From: Shewanella aquimarina | GTDB lineage: Bacteria > Pseudomonadota > Gammaproteobacteria > Enterobacterales > Shewanellaceae | Length of the DNA stretch: 64,000 bases | Reading direction: 5' to 3' | NCBI RefSeq assembly: GCF_023349185.1 | Contig: NZ_JAKIKY010000019.1 | Span: forward strand, 1-64,000 | Part shown: positions 42,167 to 51,321 of the stretch, one piece after another | How positions within the stretch are numbered: the stretch's first letter is position 1 | Layout of the letters: each line of letters starts with the position of its first letter | Translations under genes and position numbers: made by a program | Notes under the pieces: generated by a model | What the model was told of the DNA's origin: nothing | What the model saw: only the letters and a program-made list of their open reading frames with translations | Databases searched by the model: none

Positions 42167-43417
42167 TTGGATCAAGAATTACGCTCACAGGTGTCGCTCT
42201 GGTTGACCCACTTCGGCATAGATAGTCCATCGGACGGGGTATCTACCGGCGTCATGGTCTTTGCTTGTCTGTTGATCGCCTTCATCGGCTATGTGGTGGT
42301 GAAACGCGGCGTGGTGAGCACCATGAACATAGTGATCCAGCGCTCTAAGGTGCGTTGGGACGACATCTTCATGCAGCACAGGGTGCTGGAGAAGCTGGCC
42401 AAGTTGGTGCCCGCCTTGATCCTCAACATCTTGCTGCCGTTGGCCTTGGTGGAGCATCCGCTGCTCAGCAGCCTGGCGGACAGACTGCTGGATGTGGCGA
42501 TAGTGATCCTCTTCGTGCGCGCCGTCTACAGCGTGCTGGACGCGGGTAACGAGATCGCCGACGTCAACATGATCAGCCGTCGCCTGCCGATCAAGAGTTT
42601 CGTGCAGCTGCTCAAGCTGTTTATGTTCTTCGTCGCCATCATCATCTCGATCTCCGTGCTGGCGGAGCAGTCGCCGGTCTATTTCCTCAGCGGACTGGGT
42701 GTCGCCACGGGTCTGGTGATGTTGGTGTTTAAAGATACTATCTTGGGGTTCGTGGCCGGTATTCAGCTGGCGGCCAACCGCATGGTCAGCCCAGGTGACT
42801 GGATCCAGATGGATAAGTACGGCGCCGACGGTGCGGTGGAGGAGGTCTCGCTGACCACGGTCAAGGTGCAGAACTGGGATAAGACAATCACTATGATCCC
42901 CGCCTACGCCCTTGTGTCCGACGCCTTCAAGAACTGGCGCGGCATGTCAGAGTCGGGCGGCAGGCGTATCAAGCGAGCGGTGAATATCGATATCGACTCC
43001 ATCGCCTTTCTCAGTGATGAACAGCTTAAACGCCTGGGTAAAATCAACCTGCTCAAGGACTACCTGGCCCGCAAAGAGGCGGAGATCGCCGAGTTCAACG
43101 CCAAGATTCAGGATGGTGACATGCCGGTGAATAGCCGTAACCTCACCAATGTCGGCACCTTTAGGGCCTATCTGTTGGAATATATGCGTAAGCACCCTAA
43201 GGTGCATCAGGAGATGACACTACTGGTGCGTCAGCTGGCGCCGACCACCGAGGGGTTACCCATAGAGATCTATATCTTCACCAACGATACCCGCTGGGCG
43301 TTTTACGAGGATATTCAGGCGGATATCTTCGATCATATCTATGCGATTCTGCCTCAGTTTAACCTGCGAGCCTTCCAGGCACCTACCGGCGCCGATGTGC
43401 GTAGCCTTAAGGGTTAG
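42167..43417 (+). CDS. MscS-family mechanosensitive ion channel
   Basis: A 416-residue inner-membrane channel of the YbdG/MscS type. Five hydrophobic helices (about 20-190) are followed by the MscS pore and beta domain (SGLGVATGLVMLVFKDTILGFVAGIQLAANRMVSPGDWIQM, then VQNWDKTITMIPAYALVSDAFKNWRGMSESGGRR) and a C-terminal extension. The insertion around residues 305-335 is usual for the YbdG branch. The start is probably the TTG at 42167 because AAGGAGAG sits six bases before it; a TTG 12 codons upstream lacks such a site. Its stop overlaps that of the convergent LysE gene by four bases. Confidence 0.88.
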   Translation: MDQELRSQVSLWLTHFGIDSPSDGVSTGVMVFACLLIAFIGYVVVKRGVVSTMNIVIQRSKVRWDDIFMQHRVLEKLAKLVPALILNILLPLALVEHPLLSSLADRLLDVAIVILFVRAVYSVLDAGNEIADVNMISRRLPIKSFVQLLKLFMFFVAIIISISVLAEQSPVYFLSGLGVATGLVMLVFKDTILGFVAGIQLAANRMVSPGDWIQMDKYGADGAVEEVSLTTVKVQNWDKTITMIPAYALVSDAFKNWRGMSESGGRRIKRAVNIDIDSIAFLSDEQLKRLGKINLLKDYLARKEAEIAEFNAKIQDGDMPVNSRNLTNVGTFRAYLLEYMRKHPKVHQEMTLLVRQLAPTTEGLPIEIYIFTNDTRWAFYEDIQADIFDHIYAILPQFNLRAFQAPTGADVRSLKG

Positions 43418-44037
43418 TCTCGGGTGACGAGTATGGCGGCCAGGGTGAGAAACACGCCGCCGCTGGTGCGGTCGAACCAATGCAGACGGTTGCTGGCCCT
43501 GAGTTTTGGGGCCAACACGTTTGCCATGCTGGCGTAGATCATCACGAAGCTGAAATCCACCAGGGCCCAGGTGAGCGCCAGTATGGCGAGCTGTGGCCCC
43601 TGGGGCGCCGTGATATCGATAAACTGCGGAAACAGGGCGCCGAAGAAGAGCAGATCCTTTGGATTGCTTATCCCCACCAGAAAGGCCTCTTTAAACATCT
43701 GTTTAGGTGTGCCCTTACCCTTGATGTGTTGCAGGTCCAGCCCCTGGGCACTGGCCTTGGTCAGTATTAGTTTGATCCCCAGATAGATAAGGTAGGCCGC
43801 GCCGCAATACTTAAGCAGGGTAAAGCCATACTCTGTGGCGCTCAGCAGTGCGCCCAGGCCGGCGGCTGAGGCAAACATCAGCAAGAGGGCCGAGCTGACG
43901 CTACCCAGGGCGGTGGCCAGGCTGCGCACCTTGCCGAAATGGATCCCATGACTCATGGACAGCACCGCCATGGTGCCGGGGGAGATGGCGATGAGCAGGA
44001 TCGCCGCCAGGTAGAGTAGCCAGGTATCTAAGTTCAT
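43414..44037 (-). CDS. LysE/RhtB-family amino-acid exporter
   Basis: A 207-residue inner-membrane protein with about six helices. The opening LYLAAILLIAISPGTMAVLSMSHGIHFGKVRSLATALG is the LysE/RhtB signature. AAYLIYLGIKLI and KEAFLVGISNPKDLLFFGALFPQFI are also conserved. Members export amino acids such as threonine, homoserine, leucine or lysine; specificity cannot be read. Confidence 0.9.
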   Translation of the reverse strand: MNLDTWLLYLAAILLIAISPGTMAVLSMSHGIHFGKVRSLATALGSVSSALLLMFASAAGLGALLSATEYGFTLLKYCGAAYLIYLGIKLILTKASAQGLDLQHIKGKGTPKQMFKEAFLVGISNPKDLLFFGALFPQFIDITAPQGPQLAILALTWALVDFSFVMIYASMANVLAPKLRASNRLHWFDRTSGGVFLTLAAILVTRD

Positions 44038-44112
44038 CTAAAAATTGTATACAAAATGCCGGTAGCCGCACTATAACCAGTGCGACCCGATTTGGCAATC
44101 TGTTAGGCTGTC

Positions 44113-44664
44113 TTAGGCGTGGTAGTCGGGGATGGCTTTGGCGTGGCGCCCCTTGATGGTGCGGTAGAAGTCGAGGATCTGCGGCATCTGCTTGTCGATA
44201 TCGCCGGTGACGCTTATTGCCTCGGGGATCACCACTCGCTTACCGGCAAAATCCAGCGCTACCGTGACTATGGGCACCTGTGCCTTGGTGGCAATATGGT
44301 AGAAGCCTGTCTTCCAGCGTTTCACCGGGCTGCGGGTACCTTCCGGTGCCAGGGCCAGCTTGAAATTAGGGTCTTGCTGAAACAGTTGCGCCGCGGCGTC
44401 TACCAGGTTGTTGTTCTTGCGGCGATCCACCGGGGTGCCGCCTATGGCGCGGAACAACCAGCCCCAGGGAGGGATAAACAGCTGATGCTTGCCGAGGAAG
44501 TGGATCTTCTGCCCCAGGGCTCCCCTGGCCAATACGCCGACGATGAAGTCCCAGTTGCTGGTGTGGGGGCCGACGATGGCGATATATTGAGGCGCCTCGG
44601 GGAGGCGACCGTCTATGGTCCAGCCGCTGAGTTTGAGAATTGCTTTACACAAAGATTGAAACAT
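44113..44664 (-). CDS. lysophospholipid acyltransferase family protein
   Basis: A 183-residue PlsC-type acyltransferase. The HX4D motif is GPHTSNWDF, and APEGTRSP is the second substrate motif. These enzymes acylate lysophosphatidic acid or related lipids at the membrane. It is shorter than PlsC itself and resembles the 1-acylglycerol-3-phosphate acyltransferase-like branch common as an extra copy in marine bacteria. Confidence 0.85.
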   Translation of the reverse strand: MFQSLCKAILKLSGWTIDGRLPEAPQYIAIVGPHTSNWDFIVGVLARGALGQKIHFLGKHQLFIPPWGWLFRAIGGTPVDRRKNNNLVDAAAQLFQQDPNFKLALAPEGTRSPVKRWKTGFYHIATKAQVPIVTVALDFAGKRVVIPEAISVTGDIDKQMPQILDFYRTIKGRHAKAIPDYHA

Positions 44665-44769
44665 AAATTAGGCTCTACTGAATCGGTCTAACGAGGCATT
44701 TTTATAGGGAAGATAATGCCTTACCATTATTATATACTATACCCTAATGCCTCCCATCTGGAGATGATG

Positions 44770-45192
44770 ATGCTTAAAAATGGATGGATTTTACTGATCT
44801 TGCTGCTGGGACTCCCGGTGCAGGCGGTGCCGACGGACGATATTGCCAATATTCTGCGCCAGCAGGAAGCCGCCTGGAATCGCGGCGATCTGGATGCCTA
44901 CATGCAAGGCTACTGGCAGAGCGACAAGATGCGCTTCGTCTCAGGCAATAAATTCCGCTATGGCTGGGCCGAGACACTAGCGGCCTACAAGAAGAACTAT
45001 CCGGATAAGGCTACCCTTGGCCAGCTCAAGTTCACCATAGAAGAGACCAAGATGCTCAGCAACTATGCCGCCATCGTCGTTGGTCGCTGGCAGCTGACTC
45101 GGGTCAAAGACAAGCCTAACGGCGTGTTTACCCTCTTGGTGGAGAAGATAGATGACAAGTGGGTGATCACTCATGATCACTCTTCGAATTAG
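44770..45192 (+). CDS. exported SnoaL/DUF4440-like protein
   Basis: A 140-residue protein with a signal peptide (GWILLILLLGLPVQAVP). The mature part has the cone-shaped NTF2/SnoaL-like fold pattern: a helix (IANILRQQEAAWNRGDLDAYMQGYW) then strands ending in TLLVEKIDDKWVITHDHSS, as in DUF4440 proteins. Ligand unknown. Three ATGs lie in tandem (44764, 44767, 44770); the last is best spaced from GGAG. Its stop overlaps that of the convergent NRDE gene by four bases. Confidence 0.78.
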   Translation: MLKNGWILLILLLGLPVQAVPTDDIANILRQQEAAWNRGDLDAYMQGYWQSDKMRFVSGNKFRYGWAETLAAYKKNYPDKATLGQLKFTIEETKMLSNYAAIVVGRWQLTRVKDKPNGVFTLLVEKIDDKWVITHDHSSN

Positions 45193-45995
45193 GCAAATTC
45201 CGGCGATTCATTATCCGTGGCGGCCTCATTCTCGGGGCCGGCTGCAAACTTAAATACCTGTTTGCCTAGGTTTCTTCCCTTACCGTCATACCTGACCTCG
45301 ACAAACTCACACCTGCCCTGTCTGTCTCGCAGCAGTATGGAGGTCGAGCGGGTGCCATATTCCGGATGCTTGATATAGATGGAGGAGAGTAGCCGCTCCC
45401 ACTCTAAGGCGACGCCGGTCTGCGGCAGATCCGCATCGGGTGCCTGTCGCTCGTCGGTCATTATGGTTAGCAGAGCCTGAATATCTATCTCCTCACTTTG
45501 GGTGATCTCCCGTTCCAGGGCCTGGGTCCCCTTGGCCATCTTGGGCCAGATATCGTCGAGGGCGCCGTTGCTGATGGCATGAAAGCCAGGTGACAGCGGC
45601 TTCACCGTCTTGCTGACGCTGTGGTAGCAGTAGAGTTCTAACTCCTTGCCGAACAGCAGGTTGAAGGGGTTGTAGTGTTGGCTGTGCTCCCTGAGCCATC
45701 CCGTGGACATGCTCTGGGATTTTGTCAGCGCCCTGATCACCAGATCGCCCCGGCTATGGCGGTTGGCCTCGTGCAGCTCTGGGGCACGAATATTGGTGAG
45801 CGCGGCGATTTCGCCTTGCCGATTCACCCCGAGCCAGCTGCCTCCGGCCTCGAGATCTTTGCCTGCCAGCAGCCGATTGTCAGGGGGCCAGAAATGGGCC
45901 GGTTCCGTGGGTCTGTGATGAAACTCGTCCCGATTGGCACAGAGGATCAGTGGATACTGGGGATGTACGTCCAGGGCGACGAAGAGAATACACAT
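45189..45995 (-). CDS. NRDE/TANGO2-family protein
   Basis: A 268-residue cytoplasmic protein. The start MCILFVALDVHPQYPLILCANRDEF holds both the Cys2 that would be exposed after Met removal, as in N-terminal nucleophile hydrolases, and the NRDE motif that names the family. AGGSWLGVNRQGEIAALTNIR follows. Family members are linked to haem or acyl-lipid handling in eukaryotes (TANGO2); the bacterial role is not settled. Confidence 0.88.
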   Translation of the reverse strand: MCILFVALDVHPQYPLILCANRDEFHHRPTEPAHFWPPDNRLLAGKDLEAGGSWLGVNRQGEIAALTNIRAPELHEANRHSRGDLVIRALTKSQSMSTGWLREHSQHYNPFNLLFGKELELYCYHSVSKTVKPLSPGFHAISNGALDDIWPKMAKGTQALEREITQSEEIDIQALLTIMTDERQAPDADLPQTGVALEWERLLSSIYIKHPEYGTRSTSILLRDRQGRCEFVEVRYDGKGRNLGKQVFKFAAGPENEAATDNESPEFA

Positions 45996-46060
45996 GGATG
46001 GCTCCAGAGGGGGCGTTTGTCTTAACTTAGCCCCCCGCGGCGAGAAAAGCTATCCCTTAG

Positions 46061-47701
46061 TTAATGCTGACCGTGCTCGTGCTCGTGTTCGTGGTGATGT
46101 GTGTGCTTGTGCGTATGCCCGTGTTGATGCTCATGGCTGTGATTATGCTCATGGCTGTGATTATGCTCATGGCTGTGATTATGCTCATGGCTGTGAGCAT
46201 GGGCCTTAGGTTTCCAAAGCATGATGCGAGCCATAAACTTACGCGGACCCAGCCGTAGCAGGCTGGCGGCAAACAGTATGGCGACCAGGGCCAGACTCAG
46301 CTGGTTGACCGTCTCAGGCAGGCTGAGTAGTAGGCTCCACTCAGGGATTAACCAGTGAGTGCCCAGCAGGCAGAGGCCGATCACGCCGGTGAGTGCTAGG
46401 CGTTGTGTCCAGTCCATCAGCTTGAGCTGCGACAGGTTAAACACGGGGGCCGCCAGCAGCACCAACATCACAGCCTCCATGGTCCAGCCACTGTAGGCCA
46501 ACGCCAGGGCCAGCACCGCGCCGCCTAGGTTACAGAAACGCATCGGCAGAAGCAGCAGGAGCAATACGCCCACCTGCACCAGAGGTGAGGTGAGGGGCAC
46601 AGACGGATGGCCGATCAGATTCGCCAGTATCAGGCTGAGGATGATCCAGGGGGCGCTGCGGTCCACCAGGTGGGCGAAGCCGAAGCGCCAGGCCGAACCC
46701 GGTAGCCCCTGATGGGGATCTGTCGGTTCGACTCGGGTCATGGTGAGTAAGATCCCCACGAGTGTCAGGCCGATCAACTGGATCAGTGCCAGGCTAGGCC
46801 CCAGCAGCAAGAGGGTGATCACCAGGGCTTCTGGTCCCGCCAGGCGTTGCAGCCAGCGCTGGCTCAGGCGCTCATGGTGAGGCGATAGGCCAAACAGATA
46901 GCGCATCGCCGCCAGGCTATAGCTCAGCAGTAACACGGGAGCCAGGGTCAGCATCCAGTCGAGCAATTGTTCGCTGCTGTGGCTATGCTCGTGATGGTCA
47001 TGGCCGCCGGAGTCGAACGCCAGCAGCACAAACAGCAGGGCGATACCCAGCAGGCTGCCGATGCCGGCCTGATACTCATACTTGCCTTGTTTGTCGTCAA
47101 CGATGTGGCCATGGGGCTGATGCAGCACCACGTGCAGAATCGAGCCGGTGACGAAGGCCTGCAGATAGACAGTGTTGTCCAAGCTCAGCTGTGCCAGCAG
47201 CTGTTCGCCGGCAAAATAGCCCACACCGGTCAGCAACATCATGCCGCCCAGTACTATGGAGGCCCAGCGACTGCCAACCTGAGGCTTGAGCAGCCACCAG
47301 ATCGCCAGCCCTACGGGCAGACGATGCAAGATAACCCCCAGGGCCAGCAGGCTGGAGTTGCCGTCCTGTTGGGCCAGCACCATGGCGCCGCCATCCGTGA
47401 GGGTATGCAGCAGCAGGCCACCAATGCCCAGGGTGAGGGTCAGGTTGTGGGTGACCTCAGAGTAGCGGTGAAACAGGCGCTCGCTCAGGGTGGGTCCCCA
47501 GAGGCCAACGACTACAAATAGCAGGGAGAGAAAGCCACCGTGTTCCAATAGCTCGGGCAGAATATGGATCAGTACCAGGCCGCCCAGGGAGACGAAGATG
47601 AAGCCATCCAAGCCTTTATGCAGACCTGTCCCCGTCGTAAAGAAACGATAGAAGAGTGGGCCTAGCAGGAGTGCAATACAACTGGCGACAAGATAGTACA
47701 T
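46061..47701 (-). CDS. ZIP-like membrane protein fused to a second membrane half, His-rich tail
   Basis: A 546-residue inner-membrane protein with about fourteen hydrophobic segments. The N-terminal third (about 1-220) looks like a ZIP metal transporter: LVLIHILPELLEHGG, then HTLTDG (His99, Asp103) and HRLPVG (His126), which correspond to the HNxxDG and HExPHE metal-site helices though the second is reduced. A His-rich loop (GGHDHHEHSHSSE, about 235-248) leads to a second membrane half (about 250-490) that I do not recognise with confidence but recalls permease-like proteins. The C-terminal 45 residues are mostly His, Glu and Asn. Zinc or another transition metal is the probable substrate or ligand. 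Confidence 0.7.
   Translation of the reverse strand: MYYLVASCIALLLGPLFYRFFTTGTGLHKGLDGFIFVSLGGLVLIHILPELLEHGGFLSLLFVVVGLWGPTLSERLFHRYSEVTHNLTLTLGIGGLLLHTLTDGGAMVLAQQDGNSSLLALGVILHRLPVGLAIWWLLKPQVGSRWASIVLGGMMLLTGVGYFAGEQLLAQLSLDNTVYLQAFVTGSILHVVLHQPHGHIVDDKQGKYEYQAGIGSLLGIALLFVLLAFDSGGHDHHEHSHSSEQLLDWMLTLAPVLLLSYSLAAMRYLFGLSPHHERLSQRWLQRLAGPEALVITLLLLGPSLALIQLIGLTLVGILLTMTRVEPTDPHQGLPGSAWRFGFAHLVDRSAPWIILSLILANLIGHPSVPLTSPLVQVGVLLLLLLPMRFCNLGGAVLALALAYSGWTMEAVMLVLLAAPVFNLSQLKLMDWTQRLALTGVIGLCLLGTHWLIPEWSLLLSLPETVNQLSLALVAILFAASLLRLGPRKFMARIMLWKPKAHAHSHEHNHSHEHNHSHEHNHSHEHQHGHTHKHTHHHEHEHEHGQH
46129..46200. repeat. 18-bp tandem repeat coding the His-rich tail
   Basis: Four head-to-tail copies of an 18-base unit (GCTCATGGCTGTGATTAT on the plus strand), the last one diverged at its end. 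On the minus strand they code for repeated HNHSHE. Being a multiple of three, copy-number changes would lengthen or shorten the metal-binding tail without a frameshift. Confidence 0.93.
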
Positions 47702-47929
47702 ATACGTGTTAACAAGGGAGCCTAGAAAGCCAGCTAGTATACCAGTCTTATGTCTGCCAATCGAACAAATAACCCGAGTGGCAAAAGAATTTACATGGTG
47801 TGTTTTGGACGGCGTGCCCGGTGATGGCTGAAAATCCTTGGCCTAGTGTCGATTTTGTTATCTTAGCTACTGATTAATATTGTCATTAAGTTATACAATA
47901 TAGATTCAACTTTTGACGAATATTGAGTT

Positions 47930-48523
47930 ATGGATATCTTTTCTGCCGCGGTAATGTTGTTTTTGATCATGGATCCCCTGGGGAACTTACCCATTTTCGC
48001 CTCGATTCTTCGTCATATCGAACCTAAGAAGCGGCGCAAGGTGTTGGTACGTGAACTGCTTTTCGCGTTGATCATCATGATGCTCTTCCTGTTCGCCGGT
48101 GAGGCGATTCTCAGCTTCCTAAACCTGAGATCCGAGTCGGTCAGCATAGCCGGCGGCATCATACTCTTCCTGATCGCCATTAGGATGATCTTCCCACAGC
48201 CCGGCGGCGTGGTGGGGTTGGCGGCGGGTGAAGAACCCTTCATCGTGCCCATGGCGATTCCCCTGATGGCGGGTCCGTCCGTGTTGGCGGCGCTTATCCT
48301 GCTGGCCCATACCGACAGCTCGCGGATGATGGACTGGACCATAGCCCTGTTTGCTGCCTGGGCGGCCAGCGCCGTGATTCTGCTCTTCTATAAGCTGTTT
48401 ACCAAACTCCTGGGCGAGAAGGGGCTGACCGCGGTGGAACGCTTGATGGGCATGGTACTGGTGATGATCTCAGTGCAGATGTTCCTCGACGGCGTGGCCA
48501 AGTATATCGCCCACGCGGCATAA
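47930..48523 (+). CDS. MarC/YhgN-family membrane protein
   Basis: A 197-residue inner-membrane protein with six helices. The N-terminus FLIMDPLGNLPIFASIL and the middle PFIVPMAIPLMAGPSVLAALILL are the MarC-family motifs, closest to E. coli YhgN. The function is not established, and the old link of MarC with multiple antibiotic resistance has not held. The 228-base gap before it contains its AT-rich promoter region but no clear site. Confidence 0.9.
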   Translation: MDIFSAAVMLFLIMDPLGNLPIFASILRHIEPKKRRKVLVRELLFALIIMMLFLFAGEAILSFLNLRSESVSIAGGIILFLIAIRMIFPQPGGVVGLAAGEEPFIVPMAIPLMAGPSVLAALILLAHTDSSRMMDWTIALFAAWAASAVILLFYKLFTKLLGEKGLTAVERLMGMVLVMISVQMFLDGVAKYIAHAA

Positions 48524-48700
48524 ATCGACTCGAGGATTAGGCGGCGCCGAAATCGTCGCCGCTCACCTCAGTCCTGTGCTCCTCTCAGCCCTGTGCTTAG
48601 TCGTGGCCCTAGGGTCTGAGGCGCGATGGTTCTGCTTGCATCTGTGAGTCGACTCTGGGAATATTTGGATATTGTATTCAATTCATCCTTGAGTGATCTC

Positions 48701-50932
48701 ATGACGCGTATGCTTGCACTATTTTTTCGCCGCTCCCTTCTGTTTTCCCTGTCATTGCTCTTTGTGTCACCGCTTGTCACCGTACCTTGTGTCTCTATGG
48801 TGCAGGCCAGCGAATCTAGCGAAGCATTTAATTATCGCGATCTGCTCAATTATCGGGGAACGCCCAGCACCATGGAGCAGCGTGACCAGCAGGGTAACCT
48901 GACAATTCCCGCCGTCTACATGGATCTGGGGGCCTGGCATGGCTTTCATCTGCCCGATACGCCGACTCACTATGGCAGTTTTACAGGCCCGTTGTTTATC
49001 GCCCAGGAGTACAGCCTGCACCTGAGCGATAGCCTGCAGCGGCTGCAGCTGATCTCGGGGGAGACGGGTCAGGGTGTGGAGCTGGCCAAGGCTGAAAGAG
49101 TGGAGATCTACAGCGAGCCCTGGGAACTGGTGCAGCGCTTTCGCTTCAAGGATCTTGAGCTCACCACCACCCTGGAATATAGCGACAATCGCACCGCCAT
49201 CGTCTCGACCAAGTTACTTAACCTGACTGACAAGCCAAGTTCCTGGCGCCTGAGCTGGTCGGGCAGCCCCTTCGTCACTCATCCCAAACTGAAGCAGTAT
49301 CGCTTGGTCGATAAACGGCTGCTGAGCGAAGACGCTGTCACCTGGCTGTTTACCCCCATAGATCAGACCTGGCAGATGCAGCTCGATGATGCCAGCTATC
49401 GGCTGCAGTTTGAGCAGGCGATAACCATATCGACCCAGGGATCTCAAGGCTATCGCGCCGACAGTGGGCTGTTGACCCTGGCGGCGGGAGAGACTGTGAC
49501 TCTGCGCGCCGCCCAGCGTTATTTTCATACTCAGGCTGAGGCCAAACGCGCCGACGAGCTGGACTGGGCTCGGGTGACCGAGCAGCTCGCGGTCAATCAG
49601 GCTCGTTGGCACAATCGTCTCGATAATTTGATTCGCGGCGGCGGCCTTAAAACCAGGCGCCTGGCCGCCAAGGCCATGGTGACCCTGCTGCACAACTGGC
49701 GTAGCCCGGCGGGCGCCCTGTTGCATGACGCCGTTACCCCATCTGTGACCTATAAGTGGTTCAACGGTGTCTGGGCCTGGGACAGCTGGAAACAGGCGGT
49801 GGCGCTGGCGCAGTTCGATGTGGCGCTGGCCGAGTCGAACGTGCTGGCGATGTTTGACTATCAGTTTGACGCCAAGGACCCGCTGCGCCCCGAGGATGCG
49901 GGTAACCTGCCCGACGCCATCTTCTATAACCCCGATGCCAGCCGCGGCGGCAAGGGGGGCAACTGGAATGAGCGTAACGGCAAGCCACCATTGGCGGCCT
50001 GGGCCGTATGGCAGATCTACCAGCAGAGCCAGGATAAGGCGTTGATTACCAGGCTCTACCCTAAGCTGGTCGCCTACCATGAATGGTGGTATCGCAACCG
50101 GGACTATAACCGAAATGGGCTGGCGGAATATGGCGCCAATCGACATCCTCGCCATGGTGAGCCGGGTAAGCCGGACAGGGAGGCGGTGATTGAGGCGGCA
50201 GCCTGGGAGTCGGGCATGGATAATGCGCCGCGCTTCGACATGAATGACCAGCTCCAGGTGCTGGAAAATTATGATGCAAAGGGGCGACTGCTGGGTTACT
50301 CCATCTCTCAGGAGTCGGTGGATCTCAACAGCTATCTGTATGCGGAGAAGGGCTATCTGGCGCAGATGGCCGAGGTGCTGGGGCTGGAGAGCGAGGCGGC
50401 CGTCTGGCGGGAGCAGGCCGCGCGACTGGGGGAGCGGATCCGCAGCGAGTTCTTCGATGCGCAGAGCGGCTTCTTCTACGACAGACGCTTAGTGGGTGAG
50501 CGCTCACGTTTGATGATCGCCGAGGGTAAGGGGGTCGAGGGCTGGTTGCCACTGTGGGCCGGCGCCGCCAGTCAGGCTCAGGCGGAGCGGATGATCGCCA
50601 CTCAGCTTAACGCTTCGAACTTCGGGACCAAGCTGCCCTTTCCCACTGTGAGCGCCGACAATTCGGCCTTTGCTCCGCGGCGCTACTGGCGCGGTCCCGT
50701 CTGGCTGGATCAGGCGCTGTTTGGCCTGCAGGGAGTCTCCCGTTATGGCCACGACGAGCTGGCGCGGCATCTCGCCACTCGGCTGGTGAATGAAGCCCAA
50801 GGTGTACTGGGTGATGGGCCCATACGGGAAAACTATGATCCTCTGACCGGAGACGGGCTGCACTGCACCAACTTTAGCTGGTCCGCCTCTGTGCTGCTGC
50901 TCATCTATCGCAGCTGGCTCAGTACTGATTGA
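48701..50932 (+). CDS. GH63-family glycoside hydrolase (YgjK-like)
   Basis: A 743-residue exported glucosidase (signal peptide SLLFSLSLLFVSPLVTVPCVSMVQAS). The N-terminal beta domain (about 35-290) includes YRDLLNYRGTPS. The (alpha/alpha)6 catalytic domain (about 310-740) includes YKWFNGVWAWDSWKQAVALAQFD, AAWESGMDNAPRFDMND and PVWLDQALFGLQG, the GH63 segments that hold the general acid Asp and base Glu. In E. coli, YgjK cleaves alpha-linked glucosides. The preferred ATG (48701) starts the signal peptide; an earlier one at 48626 adds 25 residues. Ribosome-binding signals are weak. Confidence 0.87.
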   Translation: MTRMLALFFRRSLLFSLSLLFVSPLVTVPCVSMVQASESSEAFNYRDLLNYRGTPSTMEQRDQQGNLTIPAVYMDLGAWHGFHLPDTPTHYGSFTGPLFIAQEYSLHLSDSLQRLQLISGETGQGVELAKAERVEIYSEPWELVQRFRFKDLELTTTLEYSDNRTAIVSTKLLNLTDKPSSWRLSWSGSPFVTHPKLKQYRLVDKRLLSEDAVTWLFTPIDQTWQMQLDDASYRLQFEQAITISTQGSQGYRADSGLLTLAAGETVTLRAAQRYFHTQAEAKRADELDWARVTEQLAVNQARWHNRLDNLIRGGGLKTRRLAAKAMVTLLHNWRSPAGALLHDAVTPSVTYKWFNGVWAWDSWKQAVALAQFDVALAESNVLAMFDYQFDAKDPLRPEDAGNLPDAIFYNPDASRGGKGGNWNERNGKPPLAAWAVWQIYQQSQDKALITRLYPKLVAYHEWWYRNRDYNRNGLAEYGANRHPRHGEPGKPDREAVIEAAAWESGMDNAPRFDMNDQLQVLENYDAKGRLLGYSISQESVDLNSYLYAEKGYLAQMAEVLGLESEAAVWREQAARLGERIRSEFFDAQSGFFYDRRLVGERSRLMIAEGKGVEGWLPLWAGAASQAQAERMIATQLNASNFGTKLPFPTVSADNSAFAPRRYWRGPVWLDQALFGLQGVSRYGHDELARHLATRLVNEAQGVLGDGPIRENYDPLTGDGLHCTNFSWSASVLLLIYRSWLSTD

Positions 50933-50952
50933 GGCAGAGATAAGAGATAAGA

Positions 50953-50993
50953 GAGAAGAGTGGCGTGGCGATTCGCCGCGCTTCTCGCTTTTT
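50953..50993 (+). terminator. probable terminator of the GH63 gene
   Basis: GAGAAG and CTTCTC arms enclose a GGCG-ATT-CGCC core, followed by GCTTTTTA, 20 bases after the stop. Confidence 0.65.
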
Positions 50994-51321
50994 AGCCGCT
51001 GACCTATACCTCTTTAGTGAAAAATAGCACTTTTACTCTACTCTACAGGGAAAAATACTGTTAATGTCTTGTAGTGGACCTTGGGTGTTGTTGTTACGTT
51101 TGCCGCTAAGTGGGCGTTAACACCCGTCTGGCCGAGTCACCGGCCGCTTAACTCAGCGTGTTTTTTGTGTCGATTTATATTGGCAATGTAAATGCCTATA
51201 GCGATGAGTTAGCCCCCTTCCCAAGTCCCCACTAAAATTATCTAAGTTAGGCAGCCTTAGGGTCACCCAGCGGGGAAGGCGTTCCGTTTGGGGATAAATA
51301 CAGGCACAAGGAATTTTTAGC
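50994..51321. other. long leader or promoter region of the M6 protease gene
   Basis: About 330 bases without a gene. CTAAG..CTTAG near 51242-51260 and GGAAGGCGTTCC near 51275-51286 are short inverted repeats just before the start codon and could form a leader structure. AAGGAATTTTTAGC supplies the ribosome-binding site. The known c-di-GMP riboswitch core (GGCAAA, GACGCAAAGC) is absent. No other site is seen. Confidence 0.3.

Noticed and set aside
46058..46272. Plus- and minus-strand repetitive open frames over the His-rich tail
   Set aside because: They are other-frame readings of the 18-base repeats; the long minus-strand membrane protein explains the DNA.
50994..51321. c-di-GMP riboswitch ahead of the secreted M6 protease
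   Set aside because: Checked because such leaders occur before secreted proteins in this group; the conserved GGCAAA and GACGCAAAGC segments are not there.
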